Assembly: GCA_948567375.1 (NCBI GenBank)
Contig: OX419758.1
Coordinates: forward strand, 10,545,001-10,609,000
DNA: 64,000 bases
From: Lunularia cruciata
Taxonomy: Eukaryota; Streptophyta; Marchantiopsida; Lunulariales; Lunulariaceae
Direction: 5' to 3'
Made by a program: the position numbers and the translations under genes. How positions within the stretch are numbered: position 1 is the stretch's first letter; each line of letters starts with the position of its first letter. Shown here one piece after another: positions 1 to 11,976 of the stretch. The notes under the pieces are model-generated. The model had not been told where the DNA came from and made no database searches. It saw nothing but the letters and a program-made list of their open reading frames with translations.

Positions 1-379
1 AGGCCTTGGGAGCAATATTATCATATCCCCAACTACTAGATTCCACAAACTCCATGCAAAAGCCTTCTTCTTATCTAACTACAAGCTCCACACCTCCTCT
101 AGCAACATCCTAAGTAGACTAAGGGTATATCGTAGATACACCACTCTCAATAGTAATCATTAGCTATGTCTCAAAAATACCATGCATACTTGGTACATTG
201 CCCCCAACATGTGTTTGAATCATCTTAATACACATAGAGCTCAAAAGTGTTTGAGTGGTGATGCCTATCAATTACATCTTACACTGTTTATTAGTCAATC
301 CAAGGCAAACAATCTAGATCTATAACCTAACTAACACTTGATACCTAGATGGATTTGACACTATTGAAATAGTGGTAAT

Positions 380-1240
380 ATCAATACAAAAACCCATCAC
401 CCATTCTTTCATGGCATTGGTCTCCACCAACTGCTATAAGTATGAGTCCCAAACAAGTCCAAGACCTCTCTACCTATAAGCATGGGAAGCTAGGAAACCC
501 ATGAGTGTGTGTAAAGCAACCTTGGGCTAACCAACAAGTTTCACTATTGCCATAGGTGACTTATCAACCACTCCTACCATTTGAGACTAATGACTAAAAT
601 CTAGAATATCATCAATAGTAAGGTGGGCTAGTCCTTGAATCTCATCATAAGCAAGTTGTATAACCTCTCTAGGTAAGAGGTTTGTCCACCAAAGATGAAG
701 ATGATGAGCCCATGATCCAACTCTGGCTCCATCCACTAACACGGTAGGTCAAATCCAACACCAAACCTAATGCATACTCACCACCACCCATGTGCAAGAA
801 TCACTCATCAAGGGGATATTCTCCAAAATATATCTAGGGGAAAGTGCTTGATGAGCCTAGAGATATTGTAATATACATATCATCTCCCAAAGCATACTAG
901 AATGAAGATCATGTAGATCTTGACCTTATCTAGTACAAGTGTGTCCTTGACATGGCCTTTTAAAAATCCCCAAATAAATAGTACTATATCTTTCTAGATC
1001 CTATACCCCCAACAAAGAAATGTCTAATGATAGGGTCTTTTGGTAACCCTTGCTTGCTAACATCAATAATAACCATAGATATTGATGGGCTAAATGTGCC
1101 ACATGATATAGAGAAACTTGTCTAGAAATCTCATCTCTCTCTACATACAAGTATTTTTGAACACGTATCTTGGCCTGTAATACCATAGCTAATCTAGTGC
1201 TAATTCCACCAAAAAATTTTAATAAGCATACTCCCTTTAT
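380..1240 (-). pseudogene. C5 cytosine DNA methyltransferase domain, decayed, in DNMT-gypsy copy B
   Basis: Read on the minus strand this stretch holds remnants of the C5 methyltransferase motifs. A corrupted motif I (LIKIFWWN) lies near 1210-1235, and motif II (YVERDE) near 1129-1146. Motif IV, PCQG, is intact at 944-955 and includes the catalytic cysteine. Motif VI follows as LENIPLMSD near 805-831. A weak motif IX match (ETNAMKEWVMGF) lies near 395-430. Order and spacing match copy A at 58.7-59.8 kb. Several stops and shifted frames lie between the motifs, so no functional enzyme is made. Family membership rests on motif order, not on a database search. Confidence 0.75.
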
Positions 1241-2605
1241 TGGATACTACTAAGCAATAGGTGTGTGTGGTATCCAAAGGAAACAAGGTAATAGACTTTG
1301 AAAGCTCATCCTCAAATTGATCCATTGGTGGTACAAAGACTCCACTCCAAGCCTTTTGTACCAATTGATTTGCACAATGTTGCAACATCTTATAAGAATT
1401 CCACAATGGAACATCCAAGGTGGATGGAACAACTCCACTCATAGTCCAAATCTAAATGATCTCTTTTGGTACTTGGATATCCTCCACATGGGCATTCCCC
1501 TCCAATAACTCACTTAGCCAAGTAATAAAACCCTAAAAGTAGAGATTGATACCATGTTCGTTGATTGTAGTGAACCAAGACTACCATTATTAAAGCAAGT
1601 TGGTAGGTGACATACAAATCCCTCACCTGATTGCCAAGTTGGCTTATTTGAAATTGGTTACTCCCAATAGTCAATGTTCAAACTCATGGAGTATAACACT
1701 ACTCCACCAAATAGCACATCGTATGATTTTGTTATTATTGTAATGGCCTAATCCTTCAACATAGAACTATAAGTTGGATGATAGGGCTAAATTTGAACAA
1801 TGACCTCACACATGTGATTTCTTGGGTGGAACCACCTCCTAGAGATATTTGGATCTAAAATGGATACCTCTTCACATTGGTCTTCCGTAGCTCAAGACCA
1901 ACAACTATGGCCTTCTCCAACATAAAAGATTGTACACTTGAGTCTAATAAGCCCTTCCTTGAAGGTCCAACCAAACTAAAAATCCCACTTTGGTTGTCCA
2001 ATAGGACAACTCCAAGTGTAAACCAAGCTCACTCAAATATGGTCTAATAAGTAACTCCTCCAATCTAGCAATTGTGACTTACCACAAGCCATTAGTAGCC
2101 AAATGAATCCCATGCTCTTCAATCAAGTTAACTCCATCATTAACCATCTTTGCTCTAGAAGTAAGAACCACAATATCCCTACTCTCACAAATAGTGCAAG
2201 CCAACCAAAAAAGTGGAGCTATGCCAATTCTTGATGTAAACATGTCACTAGTTGAGAACAAAGGGGATGCATAATCAATTGAGCCTCACCTCCCCTCCCT
2301 CCCCCCACAAAACACCATACTAGATGTAGTCTCTATAGAAGTAGGTTGCTGACTAGTATCTAGTCTATCTTGCATTTCATCCGACCTACCACACTTGCAC
2401 TAGGATGCTTAAAAGCCATGGATGTTGTCTATAGTACCTCAAAAAGTGTGGAATATTGGGGAAGTTTGACTTGTCTACCAGGTTCTCCTCTTGGTAGGTC
2501 CAACTCTATTGATGCTCCTTAAGGCTTAAGAACACATATTGCACTCCTAGTCATTGTGGCATATGCATCTATAAGTGTTGATATGCACATGAAGTCAAGG
2601 ACATT
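1241..2605 (-). pseudogene. gag tail and retropepsin remnant of DNMT-gypsy copy B
   Basis: Minus-strand pieces match the copy A proteins. A block around 1250-1442 (SGVVPSTLDVPLWNS) equals SGIVPSTLDVPLWSS of copy A. At about 1936-1944 the residues LLDSS, in the context of LLDFGA in copy A, mark the retropepsin active-site aspartate. The piece at 2079-2261 (SRAKMVNDGVNLIEEHGIH) matches TRAEVVGSGADLVEEHGIH of copy A upstream of the protease. The stretch carries many stops and is not translated as a unit. Its right end merges into other sequence near 2605. Confidence 0.65.
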
Positions 2606-3265
2606 TGGTCGGTTGTAACCAGGTTTCTCTAGACCATCAAGATGAGGATCTTGGTACTTGGGTGGGTCTCTTGTTGGCTATTGGAGGCACTTTAGTTCAT
2701 TTTTTTTTGGAGAATCCTAGGTAGAGCATTGATTCTTGTAAGCAACTTCAGCTGCTCAACATAATCATTGGGTCCATGAGCTGAGCTATTGCCAATTATG
2801 GTTGTAAGAGCTAGCCTATGTGCTCAAGATTGATAGTTCTTGCTTAATTGATCAAGAATTTAACCTTATAAAGAAAATACATTTTTCTCTATTATTCTTA
2901 TTGCTTTTGAATCCATTTCAAGTTGTGAATGTGTGAGTTTGTGAAGTAGTGTTCCTTGATTTGCTCATCATACCAATGTCTACATCTTAAAGTGCCCCAT
3001 ATCATTTTTTGTAGCATTACATTGCTAACTTGAGAATGAACTTAACATCAAGGCCAAAGGGCTCACAAGGAGCACACTTACAAGCCATTTCCTGGGTTAA
3101 GTGTCCAAGGGTCATGTTCCTTAGTGGAGCCAATCACTATGGGAATCTTGCCTATAGTCCCTCTCTAAGCCAAGTGAGAGGCCGGCCCTCTAGGGATTAT
3201 CCCACTATTTTTTCATTCCTATAGCACCCGCACTTCCACTATGAGATAGGACCAACCAACCAACA
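2606..3265 (+). repeat. Probable 5' LTR of plus-strand gypsy-3
   Basis: Homology to the methyltransferase gypsy stops near 2605 and a sequence without ORFs follows. It ends just before 'TGGTGCCACTATTGGC' at 3270-3285. That string resembles the degenerate primer-binding site TGGCGCCGTTGCCGGGG of many plant gypsy elements, which is recalled, not searched. A gag-like region follows downstream on the same strand. About 45 bp at the LTR end resemble 19640-19690. I could not find the matching 3' LTR, so both limits are approximate. Confidence 0.35.
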
Positions 3266-3639
3266 TTTTTGGTGCCACTATTGGCTTATGCACATGTCCT
3301 CTCCACTACTCTTTACAACTCACTTGAGATGTGTTTATTCTACTCCATGTTGTGAGGGAAAAACAATTTTAAGCCCAAGAGAAGCATTACCATTCATTTC
3401 TACAAGCCAGGCTATTTTAAGTTTTGGGGGAAGCATTACCTCCCATTTCAACAAGTGTAGTTGCTAAATTGCAAAAAAGACCTTTCAAGGCAAGCACTTT
3501 TTCCAAAAGAAACTTGTTTGCACCAATTATACAACCTATAGCTATAGATGCCTCCCCTACAACAATGACACCTCTCTCAACTCTTGCAATTCTTGCAACT
3601 ACCAACACAAATGGCATTGATCTTAGGGGGTGGTAACAA

Positions 3640-4830
3640 TTATATACCTCCAAAATAAAAGTGTTCACCAAGCAAGAAGACTTCAAATCATTCCCAAAAG
3701 TGTTTGAGAATAATTATATGGTATGAAATAACTTGGATGATATTGCCATGGCATAAAAAATCAGCCAATGTTTCATTAAAGTCACCCAATATAGGTTGAA
3801 TGGCCTAATCCCTACCACAAGGACAAGTTATGCATTCATACGAGCTGAAGAATGACAAGAATACATCTTGCCAAGGCAGCAAAAAAAACTCAATAACAAG
3901 ATAAACAAGCTTTACAAAGGATACAATGAAACCATGCAAGCATTTATTCAAAGATTCCAATACATAATATCAATGATCACACTGGCCCTAGATCCTACTA
4001 TGGCTCTTAACTAGTTTAAGGATTCATTACCTAAGGATATTCAAAAATTACTGATATGTAACAAAGCTATTGTGCTAGCTTAGGCATTCAAGGAAGCATG
4101 ATGTTGAGCTCAAGCTAATGAGCAAGACATGGCCTTGCTTGAATCCTACTCTATAATATTAGGATTCAAAGGGAACATAATGCATAATCCCTATATTGCT
4201 ACTCAAGGATTCCAGCAGCCAAATTACTGCTATGGAGGAGCCTTGCAACTACACCAGTACCCATATATGATCATATCCCCATAGCTGTGCTAGTTCCCAT
4301 AGTGCCTCTCATAGCTACTCTTGCTTTATTAGAACTATCAATGCACATAGCTACCAATGTTACTGCAACAAACATCAAGATGGAAGACATCTTTGTGAAG
4401 TTGGAACAACTTTAGAATCTTTACTTAGCACAATAGCATCAAGAGAGGAACCTAGTGAACAGTTCTACTAAGGGAAAGATCTCTTGTACATGTAGCTTGG
4501 GATAGGAACACACTAATGCTCAATGTACTACCCTAGATATTCTAAATTACTATGTCTAATATAGAAAGTATGGACATATAATGGCAAATTTTAGGAGACT
4601 TCAAAGGCACCAAGAGCCTCAAGAAGAAAAACACATGTTGTGGATGTTGTTATGAAGTATAACAACTTCAACTAGCATTTACAAGATCCACTTTTCCAAG
4701 GAGGAAGAGGAAACAAACAAGGTAGAGGGCCTCCCAGACCTAATATATGTTGTTACATCCGCTATGAGAATCAGTATGCAAACCAATGCCCCAACAAGCC
4801 TACTTGTTGCAAGCTATAATTTGGTGTACA
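3640..4830 (+). pseudogene. gag of gypsy-3 (retrotransposon gag plus CCHC remnants)
   Basis: The plus strand reads as a broken gag. A segment near 3895-4010 contains NKLYKGYNETMQAFIQRF and then DSLPKDIQKLL, the helical core typical of retrotransposon gag. Two degraded zinc knuckles follow: RKYGHIMANF near 4565-4600, and CCYIRYENQYANQC near 4750-4790. Several in-frame stops (for example after DPTMALN) make it a pseudogene. The protease half of the element is found beyond the inserted LTR-X and copia-1, at 12655-12887. Confidence 0.6.
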
Positions 4831-5506
4831 AACCATGGTACAATGCCTAGAATTTTGGGACTTTATCACTCAAGCACAAGGAGCGCCGGTCTAAACTGAC
4901 CCGCAAATCAACATTGGACTTAATGGGAATGTGCATTTCATTGTGATTGAGGAAACTTCTCCTATGGGAAAAATAGTGCCGATTGAAGAAGATTTTATTA
5001 TAGAGGCACATGTGTTCCTCACAACACACTTTTGTACTTATCTGGCACTTATGTAGCACTGGCCCAAGCCAAGCAACATCTCTAATTTTGGAAATTTGGA
5101 TGAAGAAACCATGTAAGATGAAGCCTATCAGTTTTCCCTAGAAATGTATAAGGTTGTAGTCTTTACGTTTGATATTATGGCAAAGTAGCCACCAAATTTT
5201 GTCATACATGAATATAACATTATTGTTGTCCTGCTTCATATTAGAGCCAACATCACCATCAAGCAACTTTGTAAAGTAACTCCTATGGAGCATAAGAAAC
5301 TACAAAACTTCCTAACACAGGAACAACACATAGTACACTTCAAAGATGTGCTTATTGGGAATGTTGTCTTGCAAGGACCTACTCACATAGATATATCACA
5401 AACTAAAACTGTGGGAATCTTGCACACCATCTCTATTGATATGATTCCAAGTGATAACCATGTGTTTTATACCAAGGTCCACATTCCAAATATTCTCGTA
5501 ACAATC
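4831..5506 (+). other. gypsy-3 internal region between gag and the LTR-X insertion
   Basis: The stretch lies between the gag remnant and the LTR-X insertion point. One open stretch of about 74 codons from 5285 runs up to the insertion and then enters the LTR, so its tail is not element protein. I recognise no domain in it. The last five bases, CAATC at 5502-5506, are repeated at 12655-12659 and are the target duplication of LTR-X. Confidence 0.5.
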
Positions 5507-5734
5507 TATAATACTCTGAGGACAAAAGAACTCTCCAAGAGAGATACAAGAAAACATATGTTTTGCACTCAATACTCCGATGCATCAAAAGAGCACCTTC
5601 TCTTTATTTTATAGCAACAAGGATCCCCTCAAAGGAAGCTCCACCCTTGGATCAGATGCATAGATTGGTGACCTGTCAACGAGCTCCATCCTTGGATTAG
5701 TTTTTTGGATGGGTGACATGTTAATCCTTGTCCT
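5507..5734. repeat. Solo LTR of element X, left part (split by copia-1)
   Basis: This part starts TATAATACTCTGAGG, matching TGTAATACTCTAAGG at the start of the intact solo LTR at 13906. It is colinear with that copy (the 'gcaccttctctttatt' and 'aagctccacc' blocks) until copia-1 begins at 5735. The rest of the LTR resumes at 12257. Flanking CAATC at 5502-5506 and 12655-12659 is a perfect 5-bp target duplication, which shows that a solo LTR landed in gypsy-3 before copia-1 arrived. Confidence 0.85.
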
Positions 5735-5993
5735 TGATCAATAAAATTCATTAGTGCCATATAAACCATGCTGATTCCAAGCAAATTCACACTTTAGACA
5801 GGAATATGTGGTTCACCTCTGTATGAGGCTATGTCCACGGTAAGCATCAAGAAGCTCTTTACTGATTCAGGGTCCTGTCCTTTTACTAGTCCAGTCCTAC
5901 AACAATTTTACAGTCCATACTCCCCACGACCTGCGAGAGAGCAACCCTGACCAGAATACCCGGAACCCTAAGGCATGTCAGTCAAAATTAACA
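5735..5993 (-). repeat. copia-1 3' LTR
   Basis: This 259-bp LTR matches the 260-bp right LTR along its length, including the 'ccatataaaccatgctgatt' and 'ctccccacgacctgcgagag' blocks. It begins TG and ends CA on the plus strand. On its right flank the minus strand shows the purine-rich AAGGGGGAGTT, the expected polypurine tract for plus-strand priming. Confidence 0.92.
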
Positions 5994-6182
5994 AACTCCC
6001 CCTTGACTCTTGTCTTGGGGTTAGTAACCTTGCAACAATTAATCACTAAGCGGGAAGTTCTAGACAGACAGCCAATTACTTGACCCCTCCTCTAAACTAG
6101 GATAAACTAGAACTTATAACCATAGCCCATATAAGGATAGAGTAACCAAAATAGCCAAGGTCACCTCCAATGTTAGGTCATC

Positions 6183-9100
6183 CTACTCATGCTCCACTTG
6201 CACAATTTGCAGGGTAGCACAATGCTTAGAGAAACTTTCTAAAGGTATGACTTTGGTAAAGGCATCAGCCAGGTTGAGCTTACCATCAATCTTGACTAGA
6301 TCAAGCATTTTCTCAGACACAGCTTGCCTAAGAAAGTGATATCTGATGTCTATATGCTTAACCCTGCTGTTCATCACCTGATTTTTAGCTAGGTATAAAG
6401 CACTTTAACTGTCACAATGAAGCATTACATTACCATGTGTTAGCCCCATCTCAGCAACAAGTTTGTCCAACCAAATTGCTTCCGCTGCTGCCACATACTC
6501 CACTTCTGTAGTAGATTGTGCAACACACTTCTGCAAGATAGATCTCCAACTAATGCACCCACTACCAAGTGTGAATACATACCTTGTTGTTGACCTCCAC
6601 TTGTCCGGATCTTGTCCATAATAAGCATCTACATAGCCATCTAATGATGTGGCATTCATTGATCTTCCATCAAATAAGAGCACATAGTCTAGTATACCTC
6701 TTAAATACCTAAGAATCCACTTAACTGCTTCCCAATGTGTCCTTCCTGGATTTGACATATACCTGCACACCTTACCCATTGCTAGCAAGATCAGGTCTAG
6801 TGCAAGTCATCAATAAATGAGACTCCCAACAGCTTTCTCATAAGGAATGTTAGCCATCAAACCCTTCTCCACAGCATCTATAGGACAACATGCCGCTGAA
6901 AGCTTGAAATGAGAAGCTAGAGGAGTACTTACTGCTTTACAGTTCTCCATGCTGAACCTAGCAAGTAACTTCATAGCATACTTACCATGTGTCAACCACA
7001 AATGACAAGTTCCCAAGTTCCTCTTGATCTCCATGCCTAATATCCTTGTGGCCAACCCTAGATCCTTCATCCTAAACTCTGAACTCAAGAGTGCCTTGAG
7101 CTTGTTCACCTCAGATCTATCCTTGGCAGCTATCAACATGTCATCAACATATCGCACAAGAATAATAAAACCAAAGGTCTCATTACTCATTGGTTTCATG
7201 TACACACAGGGATCAAATAAACTCCTATTGAAACCTTGAGTGTGCATAAACACATCAAAACTCTTGTTACATTGCTTGCTTCAATCCATACAAGGACTTC
7301 AGCAATCTGCATACCTTGTCTTCTTGGCCATTCTTCACAAATCCCACAAGTTGTCTCATGAAGATCCTCTCATCCAAGGTACCATAGAGAAATGCCTTGA
7401 CAACATCCATTTGATCTAAAGTGAGACCAAATAATGCAAGGTGCTTGCTTCAATCCATACAAGGACTTCAGCAATCTGCATACCTTGTCTTCTTGGCCAT
7501 TCTTCACAAATCCCACAGGTTTTATCATGAAGATCCTCTCATCCAAAGTACCATAGAGAAATGTCGTGACAACATCCATTTGATCTAAAGTAAGACTAAA
7601 TAATGCAACAAGCATACATAACATACGAATTGTGGAATACTTTGCAACAAGAGAAAAGACCTCATTGTAGTCCACCTCCTTCTCTTGAGTGAACCCCTTT
7701 GCTACCAACCTAGCCTTGTAGATCTTTGATCCCTCCTTAGGACCCTCTTTCAACTTGTAGATCCACTTGCAATCTATCACTTGTTGATCCTTAGGTAACC
7801 TAACTAGCTCCCAAGTCTTGTTATCCCTCAAGGATTCCATCTCCCTCTCCATAGAACCAAACCACTCATCCTTTTCACTAGAAGAACATGCCTCCTTGTA
7901 GGATGGGGGTTCACCTTCTTCCAAGACCAGAGCACGAGCATCATCCACAAAAGTCAAGTCATCATCTAACAACTTTGTTAAATCAATACACTTACCATAT
8001 CTGATTGGAGCTCAACTAGCACGCCTTGATAACCTCCTAGATGAACTCGCCGCTTGATCTCCATTTGTAGGTCCAATGTGAGATTGACCTAGCACATCTT
8101 TTTGCTCATAAGCAACTACTTGCTCCATTTGTTCTTGCTCCTTAAGAACTTGCTCTGCTACAAGAGCACCTCCTTCCTCTTCATCACTTAAGTGATAAAT
8201 CTCCCCTCAACTAGATCTAAGGTGGGAGACTTACCTTTGTCAATGTAGGGAGCCTGAGCATTCTCCCCCTCCTTGAATGATCTGGATTCATTAAAGGAAA
8301 CATCCCTACTGACCACAACCTTACATGTTATTGGATCCCATAACCTATAAGCTTTCACTCCACTTGCATAGCCAAGAAAAACACATTTCTTTGACTTAGC
8401 ATCCAACTTGGACCTCTCTTCCTTAGGTGTGAGTGAATATGCATCACAACCAAATATCTTCAATCTACCATAATCAGCTGGTCGCTTATGCCTCAACTCA
8501 CATGGTGTCTTGAAGTTGATTGCACTGGATGGAGAAATATTTACCACATATGTTGTTGTGTTGATAGCTTCTGCCCAAACTCATGTAGCAACTTTGATTC
8601 ACTCAACATACTCCATGCATGTTCCAACAATGTCCAATTGATCCGCTCAGCAACACCGTTTTGCTGCAGAGTGTAAATTGTGGTAAGGTGGCAAGTTATC
8701 CTCTATTCAATGCAGTATGCCTGAAACCTCTAGAGACATACTCCCCACCATTGTCTAATCTCATACACCTCACCTTCTCCCCAATCTGAGTCTCCATTTG
8801 GGTCTTCCACTTCTTGAAAGTGGCAAAGACTTCAGACTTGTGGTGCATGAAATAAATCCACACAAACCTCAAGTAAATAAATCCACACATTTATTGATGA
8901 TTGTCAATAAATGTTACATAGTAAATTTTTCCAGAGTGTGAGGGTGTAGGAGATGGTCCCCACACATCACTATGTACATACTTGAGTAGACCCTTGGAAT
9001 TATGGGTCCCCACTCCAAAAACAGATCTGTTTTATTTTCCAAAGATGCAATGCTCACAAAAATCCAACTTCACAGTCTTCAAGCCAGATAGCAAGCCATT

Positions 9101-9540
9101 TCTTTTCAAGACAGCCAAACCCTTCTCCCTCAAATGACCAAGCCATGAATGCCACACAGTCGTCATCCCATCCTAAGACCTGGTTACATTGGCTTCTCCA
9201 CACACTATAGTGCCCTCTAATACAAATAGATTCTTTCAAAAGTTACCTTGCAAGATAACCTTTCCACCAGAAGTGACTTGAAGTACCCCATCACCAACAC
9301 TCCATTCATGACCTTTGGCATGCAATACTCCAAGGGAAATCAGGTTCTTCTTCATGTCAGGTATGAACCAAACATCATTAAACTTCCGCATAGCTTCATC
9401 TAACATTTGAATCCTTATGGATCCAATACCCTCAATCCAACAAGGTTGATCATTCCCCATCAGAACTGCACCAATCTATGTTGAAATTGAATAGAAGAAC
9501 TCCTTGATATAGCATATATGGTACAAGCAAGCACAATCTA
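6183..9540 (-). pseudogene. copia-1 pol: protease, integrase, reverse transcriptase, RNase H
   Basis: Minus-strand segments give the Copia polyprotein in order. Protease-proximal sequence lies at 9236-9460 (FIPDMKKNLISLGVL). The integrase core, MRLDNGGEY, lies in 8696-8890, and its C-terminal part with GCDAYSLTPKEERSKLD in 8188-8547. Reverse transcriptase spans 7980-6810, with ARLVAKGFTQ and the catalytic YVDD at 7140-7151. RNase H and the pol tail lie in 6788-6183, ending in the typical LADAFTKVIPLESF block. Frameshifts and stops separate the segments, and a tandem duplication of about 169 bp disrupts the reverse transcriptase. The integrase and protease leaders are badly eroded. Confidence 0.88.
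7273..7610. repeat. Tandem duplication of about 169 bp inside copia-1 reverse transcriptase
   Basis: The segment beginning 'tgcttgcttcaatccatac' occurs at 7273 and again at 7442. Both copies continue through 'ttcttggccattcttcacaaatccca' and 'accatagagaaatg'. The duplication inserts an extra stretch in the reverse-transcriptase reading frame near the VCRLLKSLYGLKQ block. It is specific to this copy and adds to the evidence that it is dead. Confidence 0.88.
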
Positions 9541-9595
9541 GAATCCACTCATCATCCATATTGGGAGATGAGGCACAAAGGGCATACCCACAATG

Positions 9596-10578
9596 TCACA
9601 AATCATACTGATCATCCAACAGATCAGTATCCTCCTCAACATAAGCTATGTTTGCTGAAGAGTCTTCATCTACCTTTCCTTTGCCCTTAGCTTTGCACTC
9701 CTTCTTCATATGGCCTACTTTGCCACATCCCCAACAAGTCACCTGTTTCCTTTCCTTGGACTTGCCTCTTGACTTAGACATGGACCTGGCCTTGCTTTTC
9801 CCCTTATCACCATCACTAGTCCTCCATTGAGGTCTCCCACGTTGGATAACCAAGGCATTGCCCTGAGTAGAAGATGACATTAAGGTTGCAACAAGTTTCT
9901 GTTGCAAGTCATCTGTAAGTAGAGCTACAGTCACCTCTTCAAAGGTAATGGTCTTTTTCTCATGGTGCAACCACACTCGTGAAAGTGACTGATAGGACAG
10001 CGTCAAGGAGCCCAACAAGTGCAGTGCCTTCCACTCCTCATTCAAGTCCTCTCCCAAGTTTGTCAAGTCTACTACTAGGTCACAAAATGCATCCACATGG
10101 TCTCAGATGTTGGTCCCTGGTTTCATCTTGAATGTGATAAGTTTGAGATTGGTGTACAATCTATTTGACAATTCATCTTGATGATACTTGCTCTGTAGTG
10201 CATCAAACAAGGAGGTACAGTCAGAATGCTCCCCTACTTGCTTGATCACATGGGGCTGAAGGTGTAGCAAAATAGTATTCACATCTTGCTCTTGCATATC
10301 ATCCCAATCACTTTGTCTCATATCCTCAGGTTTCTCCCTCAAGAGCTTACCCAAACCAGTTGCCCTCAGAACTCCTTTCACTTGCCGTTCCCACAATAAG
10401 TAAACCATGCACCCATCAAATTTGCCACATCAAACTTGGGTCCACCAAGCTTCAGAGTACCCATCTTGACTTTCTTATGCTCCTCAAGTACTACAGAGGC
10501 TATTGCTGCACTTAAAGACTCTTCTTTAGTCCTTGAACCTTCCACCTTAAAACTCCAATACTCATGGGAGTGGGTCAT
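9596..10578 (-). pseudogene. copia-1 gag with CCHC zinc knuckle
   Basis: Three overlapping minus-strand open segments (10578-10378, 10408-10103 and 10096-9596) give a Copia gag. It starts MTHSHEYWSFKVEGS and contains the UBN2-like region with LFDALQSKYHQDELSNRLY and LHLLGSLTLSYQSL. A basic linker (SMSKSRGKSKER) leads to the knuckle CWGCGKVGHMKKEC (C-x2-C-x4-H-x4-C). Two frame changes break the protein. The acidic tail EDTDLLDDQYDL ends at a stop at 9596. The leader and captured host sequence lie upstream. Confidence 0.85.
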
Positions 10579-10947
10579 AAGATGGAAATCCTCTTTTTTT
10601 TCTTTTTTTTCTTTTTTAATAAATTGTATTTATAGCAGCTTCTTCAAATACTCAAAGTCAACAATAGTTACATCAACTGATAAAATGTTGTCTGCCCTTA
10701 TGACACAACCTTCATCCAAAAACCTTCTACAAGTGTGATTTGCAGTCTCCTGGTGTACTCACTACCCTTTTCTTGAAGCTCAAAACCTTTGGGAAGTTAT
10801 AGAGTGTGACACCAGACTCTCCTGACACTCTTGGGAAATAATGTACAATATTTGCATTAACAGAGGAAGCACATGAAGAATGGACACCTTCACCACGTCA
10901 AGGCATATGATTAATTGCAAAAGGTGGTGGGATACTGTGTGGTTCAA

Positions 10948-11382
10948 TCAATCTTGAGGACAAGAGAGAACAAGAGTGATCAAGAGCTCCACTTTGGTTC
11001 TGAAGGAGAGCTTTGGTAATGTCAGCATCAAACAATTTAATGCCTCAAGGACATCAAACGATGCAAGATTCAACTCCTTGAGAACTATCCAGTATCCATT
11101 CTGTACAACATCCACTAGAATTCCTTCATAGAAGACAAGCTTTCCTGAATTATCTATAACGTAGGAACCTAAGTACTCATGCAGTTCAATATGCTTATGA
11201 TTGTTGATGTGGAAAAACCAATGTCTTGTTTTCAAGGCTAGGTACTCAGTCATGCTCACTTTCCCACTTGAAGTTGGTCTATGAAGCAATACAGGTTTTT
11301 TTTTCCTCTTCGTATGAATATAGCTTGTGCAAGATTCTTCAAGTGTTCCCATTAACTGACAGTCTAAACATAATGCTAACAT
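10948..11382 (-). pseudogene. Captured Midasin (MDN1) fragment inside copia-1
   Basis: This 144-codon minus-strand frame does not look like a retrotransposon protein. It contains a P-loop, RPTSSGKVSM, at about 11251-11280, followed by INNHKHIELHEYLGSY, SGKLVFYEGILVDVV and NGYWIVLKELNLAS (11059-11097), then DVLEALNCL. These match an AAA+ module of Midasin, the giant dynein-like ATPase that removes assembly factors from pre-60S ribosomes. The recalled family pattern is GPTSSGKTS / INNHEHTDLQEYLGSY / WIVLDELNLAP. Walker B aspartate is changed to lysine and the leading P-loop glycine to arginine, so it cannot act as an ATPase. The frame has no intron, lies in sense with the element, and sits between primer-binding site and gag, as expected for a transduced transcript piece. 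Confidence 0.85.
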
Positions 11383-11399
11383 GATTCAAGGGAGGACCC

Positions 11400-11976
11400 A
11401 GATGGTTCATCATCACCTTTTCAACCCAGAATTGTTACGACTAGGTAGCAATCTATGTTCTCAATCTCAATTGCTATCACTATCAGATCTATTTAATAAA
11501 GTTAAAGTTATCTCTTGATTTAACTGTAGTGAAATGAAATCTAAGAATTAGTCCTCAAAGGCAACATATAGATCTTGGGACGACTCAAGTGCACTAGCTT
11601 TGTGGACTTCAATAACAGGTCTATAGAGCTAGCCCTTACAAAGCAAACAAGGAATGTATAATAGAGAGAGGTTGCCAGGAGCTGCTTTGGAAGAATTCTT
11701 GCCTGGGTTGCCTTCAAGCTATCTGTTGATAGCATAGAGTGGGAGTTGATTGCTTCTTGATCACTGACCTCATGCTATGCCCCAACAATATCTTCATGAT
11801 CCCGGAGGCTCATAGCTCCCTTCCTCTAAAAAAAGTACAAAGTGCAAGGGAATGGATGAATGACAAGGTCCCCAAACTGAGGTTCAGCCTTTAGTCCAGA
11901 ATTGCTTCATGCATCAACTTCATCGAGCCACCACTTGTCTCAATTTTCTTGCGGCCTCCATCATCAACCTCAACAT
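11400..11976 (-). other. copia-1 leader downstream of the primer-binding site
   Basis: This is the untranslated leader between primer-binding site and the Midasin-derived frame. One protein-like stretch on the minus strand (11541-11735, with TDSLKATQARILPKQLLATS) has even composition and might be more captured host sequence, but I do not recognise it. No other signal is seen. Confidence 0.3.

Larger units (their letters stand above)
1..2605 (-). mobile_element. Decayed Ty3/gypsy fragment with methyltransferase remnant (DNMT-gypsy copy B)
   Basis: The minus strand aligns by eye, nearly base for base in many stretches, with about 58.5-61.15 kb of the better-preserved copy A. The same order of gag tail, protease and cytosine methyltransferase is visible from right to left. 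The fragment runs off the left window edge towards where the reverse transcriptase would lie. On the right it stops near 2605, where plus-strand gypsy-3 sequence begins. Every reading frame is broken by stops. Many differences from copy A look like C-to-T or G-to-A changes, as expected for an old, methylated, silenced copy. Confidence 0.8.
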
